From Acidobacteriaceae bacterium (GTDB lineage: Bacteria > Acidobacteriota > Terriglobia > Terriglobales > Acidobacteriaceae): a DNA stretch of 64,000 nt. A program made the translations under genes and the position numbers. Shown here in pieces: positions 42,289 to 51,920 of the stretch (its first letter is position 1; each line of letters starts with the position of its first letter). The notes beneath the pieces were generated by a model, which worked only from the letters and a program-made list of their open reading frames with translations, was not told where the DNA came from and made no database searches. The stretch is from contig JAOAPN010000004.1 of assembly GCA_025462885.1 (NCBI GenBank), positions 496,001-560,000 of the forward strand, in the 5' to 3' direction.

Positions 42289-42681
42289 ATGAGGCCACTT
42301 TTTCATCCTTCGGTCGAAGACGTTACGGTGGAAGCGATCCTGCATGCGCTTTCAGATCCCGTTCGCGTCGCTATCTATTCCGACATCGCGGGTCAGCAGT
42401 GCTCGCAGAACTGCTCCAGCTTTCTAAAGGTCAGCGAAAAGCCAATTCCGAAATCGACCCTGTCGCAGCACTTCAAGGCTTTGAGGGAAGCAGGCTTGAT
42501 TCGTGGGGAACGTCGCGGCGTAGAGATGCACAATACGTCCCGCTGTATGGAGATCGAGAAACGCTTTCCGGGATTGATCGCGGCGATTGTGAAGGCGCAT
42601 CAGATTCAGTTGCAGAATCAACCGGACTTGACCCGATTGGGAAAACGACCGGCTCGCAAGCGATCCATTGCAGCCAGGTAG
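42289..42681 (+). CDS. ArsR-family helix-turn-helix regulator
   Basis: 130 residues from the ATG at 42289; ATG codons 7 and 15 codons earlier are possible, but this one gives the compact opening MRPLFHPSVEDVTVEAIL. HTH region: LHALSDPVRVAIYSDIAGQQ, then KPIPKSTLSQHFKALREAGL and the wing IRGERRGVEMHNTSR. Cys residues around QQCSQNCSS could allow metal or redox sensing, but this is speculative. A Lys/Arg-rich tail follows. Probably represses the divergent SDR gene. Confidence 0.87.
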   Translation: MRPLFHPSVEDVTVEAILHALSDPVRVAIYSDIAGQQCSQNCSSFLKVSEKPIPKSTLSQHFKALREAGLIRGERRGVEMHNTSRCMEIEKRFPGLIAAIVKAHQIQLQNQPDLTRLGKRPARKRSIAAR

Positions 42682-42740
42682 GTATTTCAGATTTTGGTCC
42701 TCGGCAGGATAGTTCGTTCACCGAGGCACGATATTTAAAT

Positions 42741-42775
42741 AAAAACGGTGCGCTCTGGTTGAGCGCACCGTTTTT
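42741..42775. terminator. Bidirectional rho-independent terminator
   Basis: Stem AAAAACGGTGCGCTC / GAGCGCACCGTTTTT around TGGTT, with A-tract and T-tract on the two sides. It sits between the convergent ArsR-type and murQ genes and can stop transcription from both. Confidence 0.9.
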
Positions 42776-42810
42776 CATTCTGTTTGCGTGTTTCTAAAAG
42801 CTAAAATGCA

Positions 42811-43779
42811 CTAAAGTTCCAGGCGGGAATCATCGATCGCCAAGCGGACATTTCCATCGGATTTCGCCAGGCGGCGGACAGCTTCCATCTTGTCGACGGT
42901 GGCCTTGAGCATGACCACGGCGATGGGAATGGATTTTCCTGCGGATTTGATGGTGCGGATGGCCGTATCCCGGTCGATCTCGCAGACCTTCATGAGAACC
43001 CGGATGCCACGCTCTACGAGTTTCGCATTCTTCATGTGCACGTTGACCATGAGGTTGTCGTAGACGTAGCCAAGGCGAGTCATCGCGCCAGTGGTGATCA
43101 TGTTGAGGATCATCTTCTGGGCGGTGGAAGCTTTCATCCGGGTGGAACCGGAGACGACCTCAGGGCCTACTTCAGCGACGATGGTGGTGTCGGAGACTTC
43201 GGCGAGGGCGGTGTTGTAGTTGCAGGTGATGGAAGCTGTCTTGGCGCCGCGGGCACGCGCATACTCGACGGCTCCAACGACATAGGGGGTTCGACCGGAG
43301 GCTGATACGCCGATCACGATGTCTTTCCGAGTGGGACGGCGGCGGGCGATATCACGCTGGCCGATCTCGGGGGAGTCTTCGTTGACGTCGGAGGCGGAGG
43401 CGAGTGCCTTGGGGCCGCCAGCCATAATGTACTGGACCTGCGAGGGTTGCGTTGAAAAAGTGGGAGGGCACTCGGAGGCGTCGAGCGACGAAATGCGTCC
43501 GCTGGAGCCGGCGCCGACGTAGATGAGGCGTCCGCCGTCACGCAGGGAGCGGGCGACGGTGTCAATGACGATCGCGATTTCCGGAAGGGCTTTTTTGACT
43601 GCGGCGGCGATCTTCGCGTCTTCGTGATTGATGATCCGGGCTATTTCGAGGGCGGATTTAGTGTCGAAGCCTTCAGATGCCGCATTTGAGGTCTCTGTCG
43701 TGAGTTCTTGAAGATCCGAAATGGATCGACCGGCCGGTTTGGGAGTGGGTCCCTGTTCGAGCATGGTTATGGTTGCCAT
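42811..43779 (-). CDS. murQ: N-acetylmuramic acid 6-phosphate etherase
   Basis: 322 residues from the ATG at 43779 (MATITMLEQGPTPKP); upstream in-frame sequence lacks protein character. The SIS-domain signature LIYVGAGSSGRISSLDASEC and GVSASGRTPYVVGAVEYARA, followed by EVGPEVVSGSTRMKASTAQK, are diagnostic of MurQ. It cleaves the lactyl ether of MurNAc-6-phosphate to give GlcNAc-6-phosphate for cell-wall recycling. No MurNAc PTS or anhydro-MurNAc kinase is adjacent. Confidence 0.95.
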   Translation of the reverse strand: MATITMLEQGPTPKPAGRSISDLQELTTETSNAASEGFDTKSALEIARIINHEDAKIAAAVKKALPEIAIVIDTVARSLRDGGRLIYVGAGSSGRISSLDASECPPTFSTQPSQVQYIMAGGPKALASASDVNEDSPEIGQRDIARRRPTRKDIVIGVSASGRTPYVVGAVEYARARGAKTASITCNYNTALAEVSDTTIVAEVGPEVVSGSTRMKASTAQKMILNMITTGAMTRLGYVYDNLMVNVHMKNAKLVERGIRVLMKVCEIDRDTAIRTIKSAGKSIPIAVVMLKATVDKMEAVRRLAKSDGNVRLAIDDSRLEL

Positions 43780-44069
43780 ATAAAGTCCATTTTCGTTACG
43801 AGGCAATTTTAGCTCTAACCTCGAGCTGTGCGGAAACAATCGTGCAGTGGAACTTGTACAAAGAGTGACGTTTGCAGGGATTTTATCTGTAGGCGGATGT
43901 CCGGGACTGTGATATGCCGGGGAGGGCTGATAAGGCAATGTTAGTAAGACAGGCTCTCATCTGAAGTTAGCACTACGGTTAGTATGATGCGAATGGTCTG
44001 ACTTGGTTGCCTGGAGTGAGTGCTCGTATTATTTGCGCTGCAGCATCAGATGGATTGCGACGCGGTAAG

Positions 44070-45134
44070 ATGCGAGGAATGAGAGAGCGATTTTACAGAC
44101 GTCTTGCTGCCGCTTTAGCCACGATCTGGTTGTTTGGACTGGTGGGTAGCGGGCACGGTCAGGTAGCCCGGGTAGAGGACAAATCTCTACGGCAGGAGTT
44201 GCAGGGACTGGCTGACAAGCACCACGGCAAGGTGGCGTTGTACGCCGTGCAGCTTAACACGGGGCGCACGGTGGAGCTGGATGCGGATCGTCCGGTGCAG
44301 ACGGCTTCGGTGATCAAGCTGGCGATCCTGTTCGAGGCGATGGAGCAGATCAAGGCCGGTAAGGCAGCCTGGGACGAAAAGCTGACACTGGCCAAGGGAG
44401 ACGCGGTCAGTGGGTCGGGCGTCCTGACCTTTCTGGATGCGCCTGCTGTCCTTACGCTGAAGGATGTGCTGACCTTGATGGTGATTCTGAGCGACAACAC
44501 TGCGACTAACCTGGCGATCGACCGGCTGGGTCTGGATGCGATTAACGCGCGCATCGGGTGGCTGGGTTTAAAAGACACGCATCTATATAAGAAGATTGGA
44601 AAGCCCTCGACCGGCCCGATGCCTGCGGACCAGCCTAAGTTCGGGTTAGGGAAGACGACTCCGCGGGAGATGGCGGTAGTGATGGAGCGAATTAGCCGGT
44701 GCCAGTTGGAAGGGCCGAACGTTGAGGTGACAGGGGAACGGGCGTCACAGGTGGAGTCTCGGGATCTGGAGATCTGCGGGGTGGCGCTGAAGATGTTGCG
44801 GAACCAGTTCTATCGTGAGACGATTCCCCGGTACCTGGAGAAGCTGGATGCGAGCGAGGCGGGCTCCGGGATTGCGAGCAAAACCGGCAGCCTCGATCAT
44901 GTACGGGCGGATGTTGCGATTGTCACCTGCAAGACGGGGCCGATGGTGCTTTCGATCTTTACATATGAGAATGAAGACAAAGGCTGGACGGTGGACAATG
45001 AGGCAGAGGTGCTGATTGCGCTGATTGCCAGGCAGATTGTGGACGCCTGGTCCCCGGAGGGCCTGAATGGGAAGATGCTGGTGCCGGGGCTGGGATTAAG
45101 TCCGGTCAGTGCCGGTGGATCCGCAGGGAAATAG
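44070..45134 (+). CDS. Exported class A beta-lactamase-like serine hydrolase
   Basis: 354 residues from the ATG at 44070; an ATG at 44079 is an alternative. After a signal peptide come the penicillin-binding fold motifs: TASVIKLAILFEAM (SxxK), VILSDNTATNLAIDRLG (SDN) and SKTGSLDHV (KTG). The ExxLN element that carries the class A deacylation Glu is not present where expected, about 36 residues after SDN. It may therefore be a carboxypeptidase or other hydrolase rather than a resistance enzyme. It lies just upstream of lepB on the same strand. Confidence 0.85.
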   Translation: MRGMRERFYRRLAAALATIWLFGLVGSGHGQVARVEDKSLRQELQGLADKHHGKVALYAVQLNTGRTVELDADRPVQTASVIKLAILFEAMEQIKAGKAAWDEKLTLAKGDAVSGSGVLTFLDAPAVLTLKDVLTLMVILSDNTATNLAIDRLGLDAINARIGWLGLKDTHLYKKIGKPSTGPMPADQPKFGLGKTTPREMAVVMERISRCQLEGPNVEVTGERASQVESRDLEICGVALKMLRNQFYRETIPRYLEKLDASEAGSGIASKTGSLDHVRADVAIVTCKTGPMVLSIFTYENEDKGWTVDNEAEVLIALIARQIVDAWSPEGLNGKMLVPGLGLSPVSAGGSAGK

Positions 45135-45181
45135 CGAAGTACGAAGCGATACGTCCAACGAATCAGGCAGAATAGAAAGAC

Positions 45182-45787
45182 ATGCAGATGAACGACGATA
45201 ACGAAAAGCAGGCGGAGACCTCAATCCGTAGTGGGGACATACCTGCCAGCGATGGGACGGATAAGACGCGCGGACGCAAGAGTGTGATTCATTCGTGGTT
45301 TCGGGACATGGTGGTATCGATGGTGGTGTCAGCCTTCATCATCATGTTTCTGTATCAGCCGGTGCGGGTGGAGGGGACCAGCATGCTGCCGATGCTGGAG
45401 GACCAGGACCGCCTGTTCGTGAACAAGCTGGCCTACCGGGTTGGAGATATTCATCGTGGGGATGTGGTGGTATTCCTCTATCCGCATGACCATACGAAGA
45501 GCTACATCAAGCGGGTGATCGCTCTGCCGGGCGACCGGTTGAAGATCGATCGCGGCCAGGTCTTCGTCAACGGTGATCCGGTTCGCGAGAAGTACGTGCC
45601 GACACGGTTTGAAGACAGCCGCTCAGTCCAGGAGACCGTGCTGTCTGAGCAGTCCTACTGGGTGATGGGGGACCATCGTTCCATCTCAAGCGACAGCCGC
45701 GACTTCGGACCGGTGGACCGCGAGTTGATCTACGGGAAGGCAGCGTTTGTCTATTGGCCGGTAGAGCAGGCCGGGGTGGTCCGGTAG
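45182..45787 (+). CDS. lepB: Signal peptidase I
   Basis: 201 residues: one N-terminal membrane anchor (DMVVSMVVSAFIIMFLYQPV, about 42-61), then the catalytic Ser in VEGTSMLPMLEDQD, Lys in YIKRVIALPGDRL, and the conserved box VMGDHRSISSDSRDFG. It cuts signal peptides of exported proteins at the outer face of the inner membrane. A short acidic cytosolic N terminus precedes the anchor. Confidence 0.95.
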   Translation: MQMNDDNEKQAETSIRSGDIPASDGTDKTRGRKSVIHSWFRDMVVSMVVSAFIIMFLYQPVRVEGTSMLPMLEDQDRLFVNKLAYRVGDIHRGDVVVFLYPHDHTKSYIKRVIALPGDRLKIDRGQVFVNGDPVREKYVPTRFEDSRSVQETVLSEQSYWVMGDHRSISSDSRDFGPVDRELIYGKAAFVYWPVEQAGVVR

Positions 45788-45874
45788 CGATTCGATTTTC
45801 TGGCGTGACTGCTGGTTGATGCATCCGATACAGTACACGATAGTTTGTGACTACGGTTTTAGAGGGAGACGCGC

Positions 45875-46060
45875 TTGAAACTTCGCTGGGGACGCTGGGT
45901 ACTGGGACTGGTTTTGTTGTTTGAGTTGGCGGGAGTTTATACGCCTCCGGCTGCTGCACAGATAGTGATTCAGGCTGGGCCACGGCGTCGACGGAGGCAC
46001 CGCCGTCCGCCTCCACCGCCTCCGCGTCGTCATCGTCGCCGTCCTTATCGGCGGTATTAG
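45875..46060 (+). CDS. Small secreted Arg/Pro-rich protein
   Basis: 61 residues with a TTG start six bases after GAGGGAG. A clean signal peptide (VLGLVLLFELAGVYTPPAAA) is followed by a mature tail of about 33 residues made almost only of Arg, His, Pro and Tyr (RRRRRHRRPPPPPPRRHRRR then PYRRY). Its own terminator follows 18 bases after the stop, so it is a self-contained gene. The basic tail could bind the anionic cell envelope or nucleic acid. No family recognised. Confidence 0.7.
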   Translation: MKLRWGRWVLGLVLLFELAGVYTPPAAAQIVIQAGPRRRRRHRRPPPPPPRRHRRRPYRRY

Positions 46061-46077
46061 ATCCACGGAACAAAAGA

Positions 46078-46110
46078 AGCCCACGCTGAGATTCGGCGTG
46101 GGCTTTTTGT
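46078..46110 (+). terminator. Rho-independent terminator of the small basic-protein gene
   Basis: Stem AGCCCACGC / GCGTGGGCT with a nine-base loop and a TTTTTGTTTTCC tail. Confidence 0.9.
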
Positions 46111-46129
46111 TTTCCTTTTGCAAGTGCTG

Positions 46130-46242
46130 GAGCATTTCTCCTGTGGGTGTAAACCGAAACCGCAGATCTGAATGCCGTTTTTTCTCAAGAAAACGGCACT
46201 CGCAAAGCTTGTCCAGTGCACAGTAACAGGAGAAAGGCTCTA
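46130..46242 (-). repeat. Inverted-repeat element, family B, copy 2
   Basis: About 113 bases, the reverse complement of the copy at 48943 with few differences. Ends GAGCATTTCTCCTGT and ACAGGAGAAAGGCTC; central hairpin TGCCGTTTT-n-AAAACGGCA. It lies between the small basic-protein gene and tpiA and is joined directly to a family A repeat at its right end. Confidence 0.85.
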
Positions 46243-46298
46243 AGTGCGCCCTGACGCCGGGCGGGCGCCACTTCGTGGTGTATTCGACGCTTCGCGTA
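46242..46298 (+). repeat. Dispersed triple-hairpin repeat, family A, copy 4
   Basis: Near-consensus copy with all three hairpins (cgccctgacgccgggcg, CCAC-TTC-GTGG, ACGC-TTC-GCGT). It abuts the family B element and ends 13 bases from the tpiA stop. Confidence 0.85.
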
Positions 46299-46310
46299 GG
46301 GGACTTCGTT

Positions 46311-47069
46311 TTACGGAGCGGAGTTGAGGATGATCTGCGCGAAGCTGTGGGGATCGAGGCTGGCTCCTCCCACGAGGGCTCCGTCGATGTCTTCGAGGCA
46401 GCAGAGGCTGGCTGCGTTCTCGGGTTTGACGGATCCGCCGTAGAGGATGCGCGTAGAAGCTGCGATAGCGGAGTTAAGCGACGCGGCAACCTGAGTCCGG
46501 ATGATCTTATGGGCCTCTTCGGCGATCTCGGGGGTGGCGGTGAGGCCGGTGCCGATGGCCCATACCGGCTCGTAGGCGATGACAAGAGGGGCAGCCTCGT
46601 TGGGTGCAACGCCGACGAGGGCAGCAGCGACCTGGCGCTTCAGGACGGAGGCGGTGTGGCCGGCTTCGCGTTCGGCATGCTGCTCGCCGACGCAGACGAT
46701 GGGAATGATGTGATGGGCAAGCGCGGCCTTCAGCTTGAGGTTGACGGTCTCGTCGGTCTCGTTGAAGTACTGACGGCGTTCGGAGTGGCCAATGAGGACG
46801 TGGGAGCAGCCGAGAGCCTTGACCATGGGAGGCGACGTCTCGCCGGTGTAGGCCCCGGAGTCGAGCCAGTGCATCGTCTGGGCACCGATATGGATGTGGG
46901 TGTCGGTGACCGCCGTATGCGCGGCCGCCAGAGAGGTCATGGCCGGGCAGAGAACGACGTCGGTGCGGCGATGGGACTGAATGAGGGGAACGAAGCTATG
47001 GATGAAGGCGATGGCTTCGGCGGGAGTCTTGAACATCTTCCAGTTGGCGGCGATCAGGGGCTTGCGCAT
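46311..47069 (-). CDS. tpiA: Triosephosphate isomerase
   Basis: 252 residues with all catalytic landmarks: AANWKMFK (Lys), LIGHSERRQYF (His), VIAYEPVWAIGTGLTA (Glu and flexible loop 6) and ILYGGSVKPENAA (phosphate loop). It interconverts dihydroxyacetone phosphate and glyceraldehyde 3-phosphate. It is downstream of pgk on the same strand (96-base gap). The dihydroxyacetone phosphate made by the rhamnose aldolase would enter glycolysis here. Confidence 0.97.
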   Translation of the reverse strand: MRKPLIAANWKMFKTPAEAIAFIHSFVPLIQSHRRTDVVLCPAMTSLAAAHTAVTDTHIHIGAQTMHWLDSGAYTGETSPPMVKALGCSHVLIGHSERRQYFNETDETVNLKLKAALAHHIIPIVCVGEQHAEREAGHTASVLKRQVAAALVGVAPNEAAPLVIAYEPVWAIGTGLTATPEIAEEAHKIIRTQVAASLNSAIAASTRILYGGSVKPENAASLCCLEDIDGALVGGASLDPHSFAQIILNSAP

Positions 47070-47165
47070 GGTGGGGATCAGTATTCCATGTTAATGATTG
47101 GAACGGAAAGAAGTTAGGCGGCCCGCCCCGCAAAATTCGGGATGGGCCGCGTTACTGTTGGCATG

Positions 47166-48371
47166 CTACTTGTCCGTGAGCGCTGCGACGCCGGGGAGGG
47201 TTTTGCCTTCGAGGAATTCTAGGCTCGCTCCTCCGCCGGTGGAGATGTGGGTGATCTTGTCGGCGACTCCGGATTGCTGGACTGCTGCGACTGAGTCTCC
47301 TCCACCTACGATGGTCGTGGCGTTGGCGTTGTTGGCTACGGCGTGTGCGATCGCGTTGGTGCCCTTGGCGAAGGCGGGCATCTCAAAGACGCCCATGGGG
47401 CCGTTCCAGATGATGGTGTTGGCGTCGGCGATCTCCTTCGAAAAAAGCTCGATGGATTTGGGGCCGATGTCGAGGGCCATGAGGTCGGCGGGGAAGGGGC
47501 CGTCGCTGGAGAAGAGCGTGGCGGTGGCGTCGGGAGCGAACTTGTCGGCCAGGATGTGGTCGATGGGGAGAAGGAAGCGGACGCCATTCTTCTTGGCCTT
47601 GGCGAGGGCGGCCTTGGCGATATCGAGCTTGTCGGTTTCGACGAGCGACTTGCCGGTCGTCTGGCCCTGGGCGTTGAGGAAGGTGTAGGCCATGCCTCCG
47701 CCGATGATGATGGCGTCGGCTTTCGACAGAAGGTTGTCGATGACCATGATCTTGTCGGAGACCTTGGCGCCGCCGATGATGGCGACGAAGGGCTTGATGG
47801 GATCGGTGACAGCCTTGCCGAGGTAGACGAGTTCCTTGTCCATGAGGAGGCCGGCGGCGGACTGTTTGACGAAGTGGGTGATGCCTTCGGTGGAGGCGTG
47901 GGCGCGGTGGGCGCTGCCGAAGGCGTCGTTGACGAAGATGTCGCAGAGTTCGGCCAGTTGTTTGGCGAACGCTGGGTCGTTGGCCTCTTCTTCGGGATGG
48001 AAGCGGAGATTTTCGAGGAGCAGGGTCTGGCCGGACTCAAGGTTGCTGGCGAGTTCGGTGGCGATCTCGCCGATGCAGTCGGGGGAGAAGGCGACGTTTT
48101 CGTCCTGGTCGATGACGTGATCGAGGAGCAGGCGGAGACGGTCGACGACCGGGCGCAGGCTCATGGATTCCACCGGCTTGCCCTTGGGGCGGCCGAGGTG
48201 GGAGCAGAGGATCACCTTGGCCTTGTGGCGCAGGGCGTATTCGATGGTGGGGATGGTCTCGCGGATGCGGGTGTCGTCGGTGATGGCGCCCTCTTTGAGG
48301 GGAACATTGAAGTCGACGCGAATGAGGACGCGCTTGTTCGTAAGATCGAGATCGCGGATGGAGAGTTTCAT
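47166..48371 (-). CDS. pgk: Phosphoglycerate kinase
   Basis: 401 residues from the ATG at 48371 (MKLSIRDLDLTNKRVLIRVD), the standard PGK N terminus; the frame open upstream is not used. RVDFNVPL, SHLGRPKG, LLENLRFHPEE and the ATP-site Gly-rich GGGDSVAAV near the end are present. It transfers phosphate from 1,3-bisphosphoglycerate to ADP. It begins one base after the stop of the small membrane-protein gene and precedes tpiA, with gap upstream on the same strand. Confidence 0.97.
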   Translation of the reverse strand: MKLSIRDLDLTNKRVLIRVDFNVPLKEGAITDDTRIRETIPTIEYALRHKAKVILCSHLGRPKGKPVESMSLRPVVDRLRLLLDHVIDQDENVAFSPDCIGEIATELASNLESGQTLLLENLRFHPEEEANDPAFAKQLAELCDIFVNDAFGSAHRAHASTEGITHFVKQSAAGLLMDKELVYLGKAVTDPIKPFVAIIGGAKVSDKIMVIDNLLSKADAIIIGGGMAYTFLNAQGQTTGKSLVETDKLDIAKAALAKAKKNGVRFLLPIDHILADKFAPDATATLFSSDGPFPADLMALDIGPKSIELFSKEIADANTIIWNGPMGVFEMPAFAKGTNAIAHAVANNANATTIVGGGDSVAAVQQSGVADKITHISTGGGASLEFLEGKTLPGVAALTDK

Positions 48372-48372
48372 A

Positions 48373-48852
48373 TTAGCTATGAGGATACGGGGCAAAGCGC
48401 CGGTTGGCGAGTGAGATGGGAAGTCCGACAAGGATGAGGATTGCCAGGATGCCGTTGATGAGGACGGCGAGGGTCGGTCGCGACGGAGTGACGTGGCTGT
48501 GGGGCAGGACGACGTAGTTCATGACGATGTAGATGAAAGCTCCGTAGAACAGTCCGGAGCGTACGGGGTGCTGCCTGAGAAATGGGAGGAAACGGGCAGC
48601 CAGAACGAAGAGCGTTGCCCAGAGGAGAGCGATGAAGAGATGCAGCGCCAAGCCGAGGAGCGCGGTGCGAATGCCTCCGAAGAAGGCGGCGCGGCCGAGC
48701 AGTCCACTGGCGATCGACTGGGGGATGCGGATGGGGTCGAGGTGATTGCGGAAGTAGAAGAAGAAGATGGGGTCGAGGATGTCGAGGAAGGCGGCGAGCA
48801 GACCTCCGATGAGGATTGCCTTGGCCGTCGAGGGGTGGGGGGATGTCTGCAT
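48373..48852 (-). CDS. Four-helix membrane protein of unknown function
   Basis: 159 residues from the ATG at 48852. The same frame is open to 49041, but the extra part is translated from a family B repeat and lacks protein character. Four hydrophobic segments: AILIGGLLAAFLDILDPIFF, ALLGLALHLFIALLWATLFV, SGLFYGAFIYIVMNYVVLPH and TLAVLINGILAILILVGLPI. I do not recognise a named family; proteins of this layout are often annotated only as hypothetical membrane proteins. Its stop is one base from the pgk start, so they are likely co-translated. Confidence 0.75.
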   Translation of the reverse strand: MQTSPHPSTAKAILIGGLLAAFLDILDPIFFFYFRNHLDPIRIPQSIASGLLGRAAFFGGIRTALLGLALHLFIALLWATLFVLAARFLPFLRQHPVRSGLFYGAFIYIVMNYVVLPHSHVTPSRPTLAVLINGILAILILVGLPISLANRRFAPYPHS

Positions 48853-48942
48853 GCGGCATTCTACGATTGCTTGAAGCGCTTTACCTTCGCGGGCTGAGGC
48901 AACACGGAGAGGAGAGAGGATGGATAGGCTCCATCCTCTCTT

Positions 48943-49056
48943 TAGAGCATTTCTCCTGTTACTGTGCGCTGGACAAGCTTTGCGAGTGCCGTTTTTCTTG
49001 AAAAAACGGCGTTCAGATTTACGCTTTCGGTTTACACCCACAGGAGAAATGCTCTA
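48943..49056 (+). repeat. Inverted-repeat element, family B, copy 3
   Basis: 114 bases bounded by perfect 17-base inverted repeats TAGAGCATTTCTCCTGT and ACAGGAGAAATGCTCTA, with a central hairpin GTGCCGTTTTT-CTTG-AAAAAACGGC. The last three bases read on the minus strand form the TAG stop of the acyltransferase gene. Confidence 0.9.
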
Positions 49057-50250
49057 GTTCGTGATGAACGCGTGCTTGTGCTCGGTGACTTCGGAGTCGT
49101 ATTCGAAGTTGACCTTCCAGCGGAGGAAGCGAACTTCAAAGAGATCGTAGCTGAGCTTGGCGAGCAGAAAAGTAAAGATATAGGCACCGGCAAGTTCGAG
49201 AACGCCGCTGATGGCCCGGGAGTGCGTCTTGTTGTAAGCGAAGACGAGAAACTGGATCCAGACCCACTGGTAGAGCATGTGGAAGATGTAGAAGCCGTAG
49301 CTGTACTTGCCGATAACGCGAAGAGGCCACAAATGGAAGAGACGAAAGACGGGAGAACCGGAGCGAAGAGTGACCCCGATAAGCCCAACGGATGCGAACG
49401 CGATCAAGGTGAAGCCAAGGGTAAGCACGAGGGGAGAGTCCAGGCCGGGGCCTTGTTGGCGCAGAAGAATCGGAACAAGGATTGCGAGGCTGCCGAGGAA
49501 GATCCATTTGCAGCTTCGCTGCCAGCGGTCGGAGTTTGGGCCACGCAAGACCAGCGCCAGAATTCCACCTAGCAGCAGGGCATCCATGCGGAAGGGCAAG
49601 GTTCGGACGATCCAGGTCTCCGGTGAGATAGGATGCACGATGCACCACCAGATGCGAAGCAGCAATGCGATGCCCGAAAAAATCGAAGCGATCCAGATGA
49701 GGCGGATGCGGTCTCGGACGAGCCAGACGGCAATCGGCCAGAGCAGGTAAAACTGCTCTTCGACACAAAGCGACCAGAAGTGAGCGATGGATACCGAAGC
49801 GGAACGAACGGTCGGGCTGACGATGTTGTAGAGGTCGAAGTTGTAGTTGCCGAAGAAGTTTCCGAAGTAGACCAGGAAGGTAAGTTGCAGCCAGTGCCAC
49901 TGGTAGTGGAAGACAGGCGTAAGCAGGAGCAGGACAGCGCAGACCAGATAGAAGACGGGGAAGATCCGCATACTCCGACGTGCGAAGAAGCGTTTGAAGT
50001 AATGCGAGTCCGAGCGAGTGTCAAAGAGAATCCCGGTGATGAGAAATCCCGACAGGGCAAAGAAGAGATCGACCCCGGTCCAGCCGCGGGAGCGAAGCTG
50101 GTTGAGGAGTTGTAATACGATTCCACCGTGTGCTCCGCCACCGTAGTGCGCGAAAAAAACCATGGTGACTGCCAGTGCCCGAATTCCATCCAGCGCCGGG
50201 AACCTCGTTTTGAAGTTAATGGGCTGGAAGTTGCGAACATTCGACGTCAT
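49054..50250 (-). CDS. Acyltransferase family 3 (OafA-like) membrane protein
   Basis: 398 residues, about ten membrane helices. The family entry motif FPALDGIRALAVTMVFFAHYGG carries the catalytic-type His. Then come WTGVDLFFALSGFLITGILF and KRFFARRSMRIFPVFYLVCA, and later HFWSLCVEEQFYLLWPIAVW. These proteins O-acylate (often acetylate) sugars of lipopolysaccharide, exopolysaccharide or peptidoglycan. The stop codon is supplied by the neighbouring repeat element, so the C-terminal residues (KHAFITN) may be non-ancestral. It sits between gap and the pgk unit with no metabolic link. Confidence 0.92.
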   Translation of the reverse strand: MTSNVRNFQPINFKTRFPALDGIRALAVTMVFFAHYGGGAHGGIVLQLLNQLRSRGWTGVDLFFALSGFLITGILFDTRSDSHYFKRFFARRSMRIFPVFYLVCAVLLLLTPVFHYQWHWLQLTFLVYFGNFFGNYNFDLYNIVSPTVRSASVSIAHFWSLCVEEQFYLLWPIAVWLVRDRIRLIWIASIFSGIALLLRIWWCIVHPISPETWIVRTLPFRMDALLLGGILALVLRGPNSDRWQRSCKWIFLGSLAILVPILLRQQGPGLDSPLVLTLGFTLIAFASVGLIGVTLRSGSPVFRLFHLWPLRVIGKYSYGFYIFHMLYQWVWIQFLVFAYNKTHSRAISGVLELAGAYIFTFLLAKLSYDLFEVRFLRWKVNFEYDSEVTEHKHAFITN

Positions 50251-50482
50251 GCATGTCTCCGTGCGTTAAGGATGTTAAGGCTGTTCGTGCCAGTGTACGT
50301 GAGAATGTCGCACAAAGTGCTCTAGCATCACTTCCCGCAGTTGGAAGGTCAGTTTCCGTTTCATATGTCACAAGGTTGTGGTTAAGCAGCGTCCTTGAGG
50401 GCAGGATTTATAGGTTGATTGTGCTTGAAATAAGCAAGCTCCTCATGGCCCGACAGAATCACCGGATGAAGTGCCTTTGAAG

Positions 50483-50523
50483 AAATAAAGCGGCTTCGAT
50501 GAATTGCCGAAGCCGCTTTATTT
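50483..50523 (-). terminator. Rho-independent terminator of gap
   Basis: Perfect 16-base stem AAATAAAGCGGCTTCG / CGAAGCCGCTTTATTT, 17 bases past the gap stop, with A/T-rich stem ends giving a U-rich tail in either direction. Confidence 0.9.
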
Positions 50524-50539
50524 GACGCATAAGTTTAAG

Positions 50540-51920
<1,381 letters not shown>

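Noticed and set aside
48853..49041. 63-residue N-terminal extension of the small membrane protein upstream of pgk
   Set aside because: It is translated from a repeat element and lacks a ribosome site; the ATG at 48852 starts directly before the first membrane helix.
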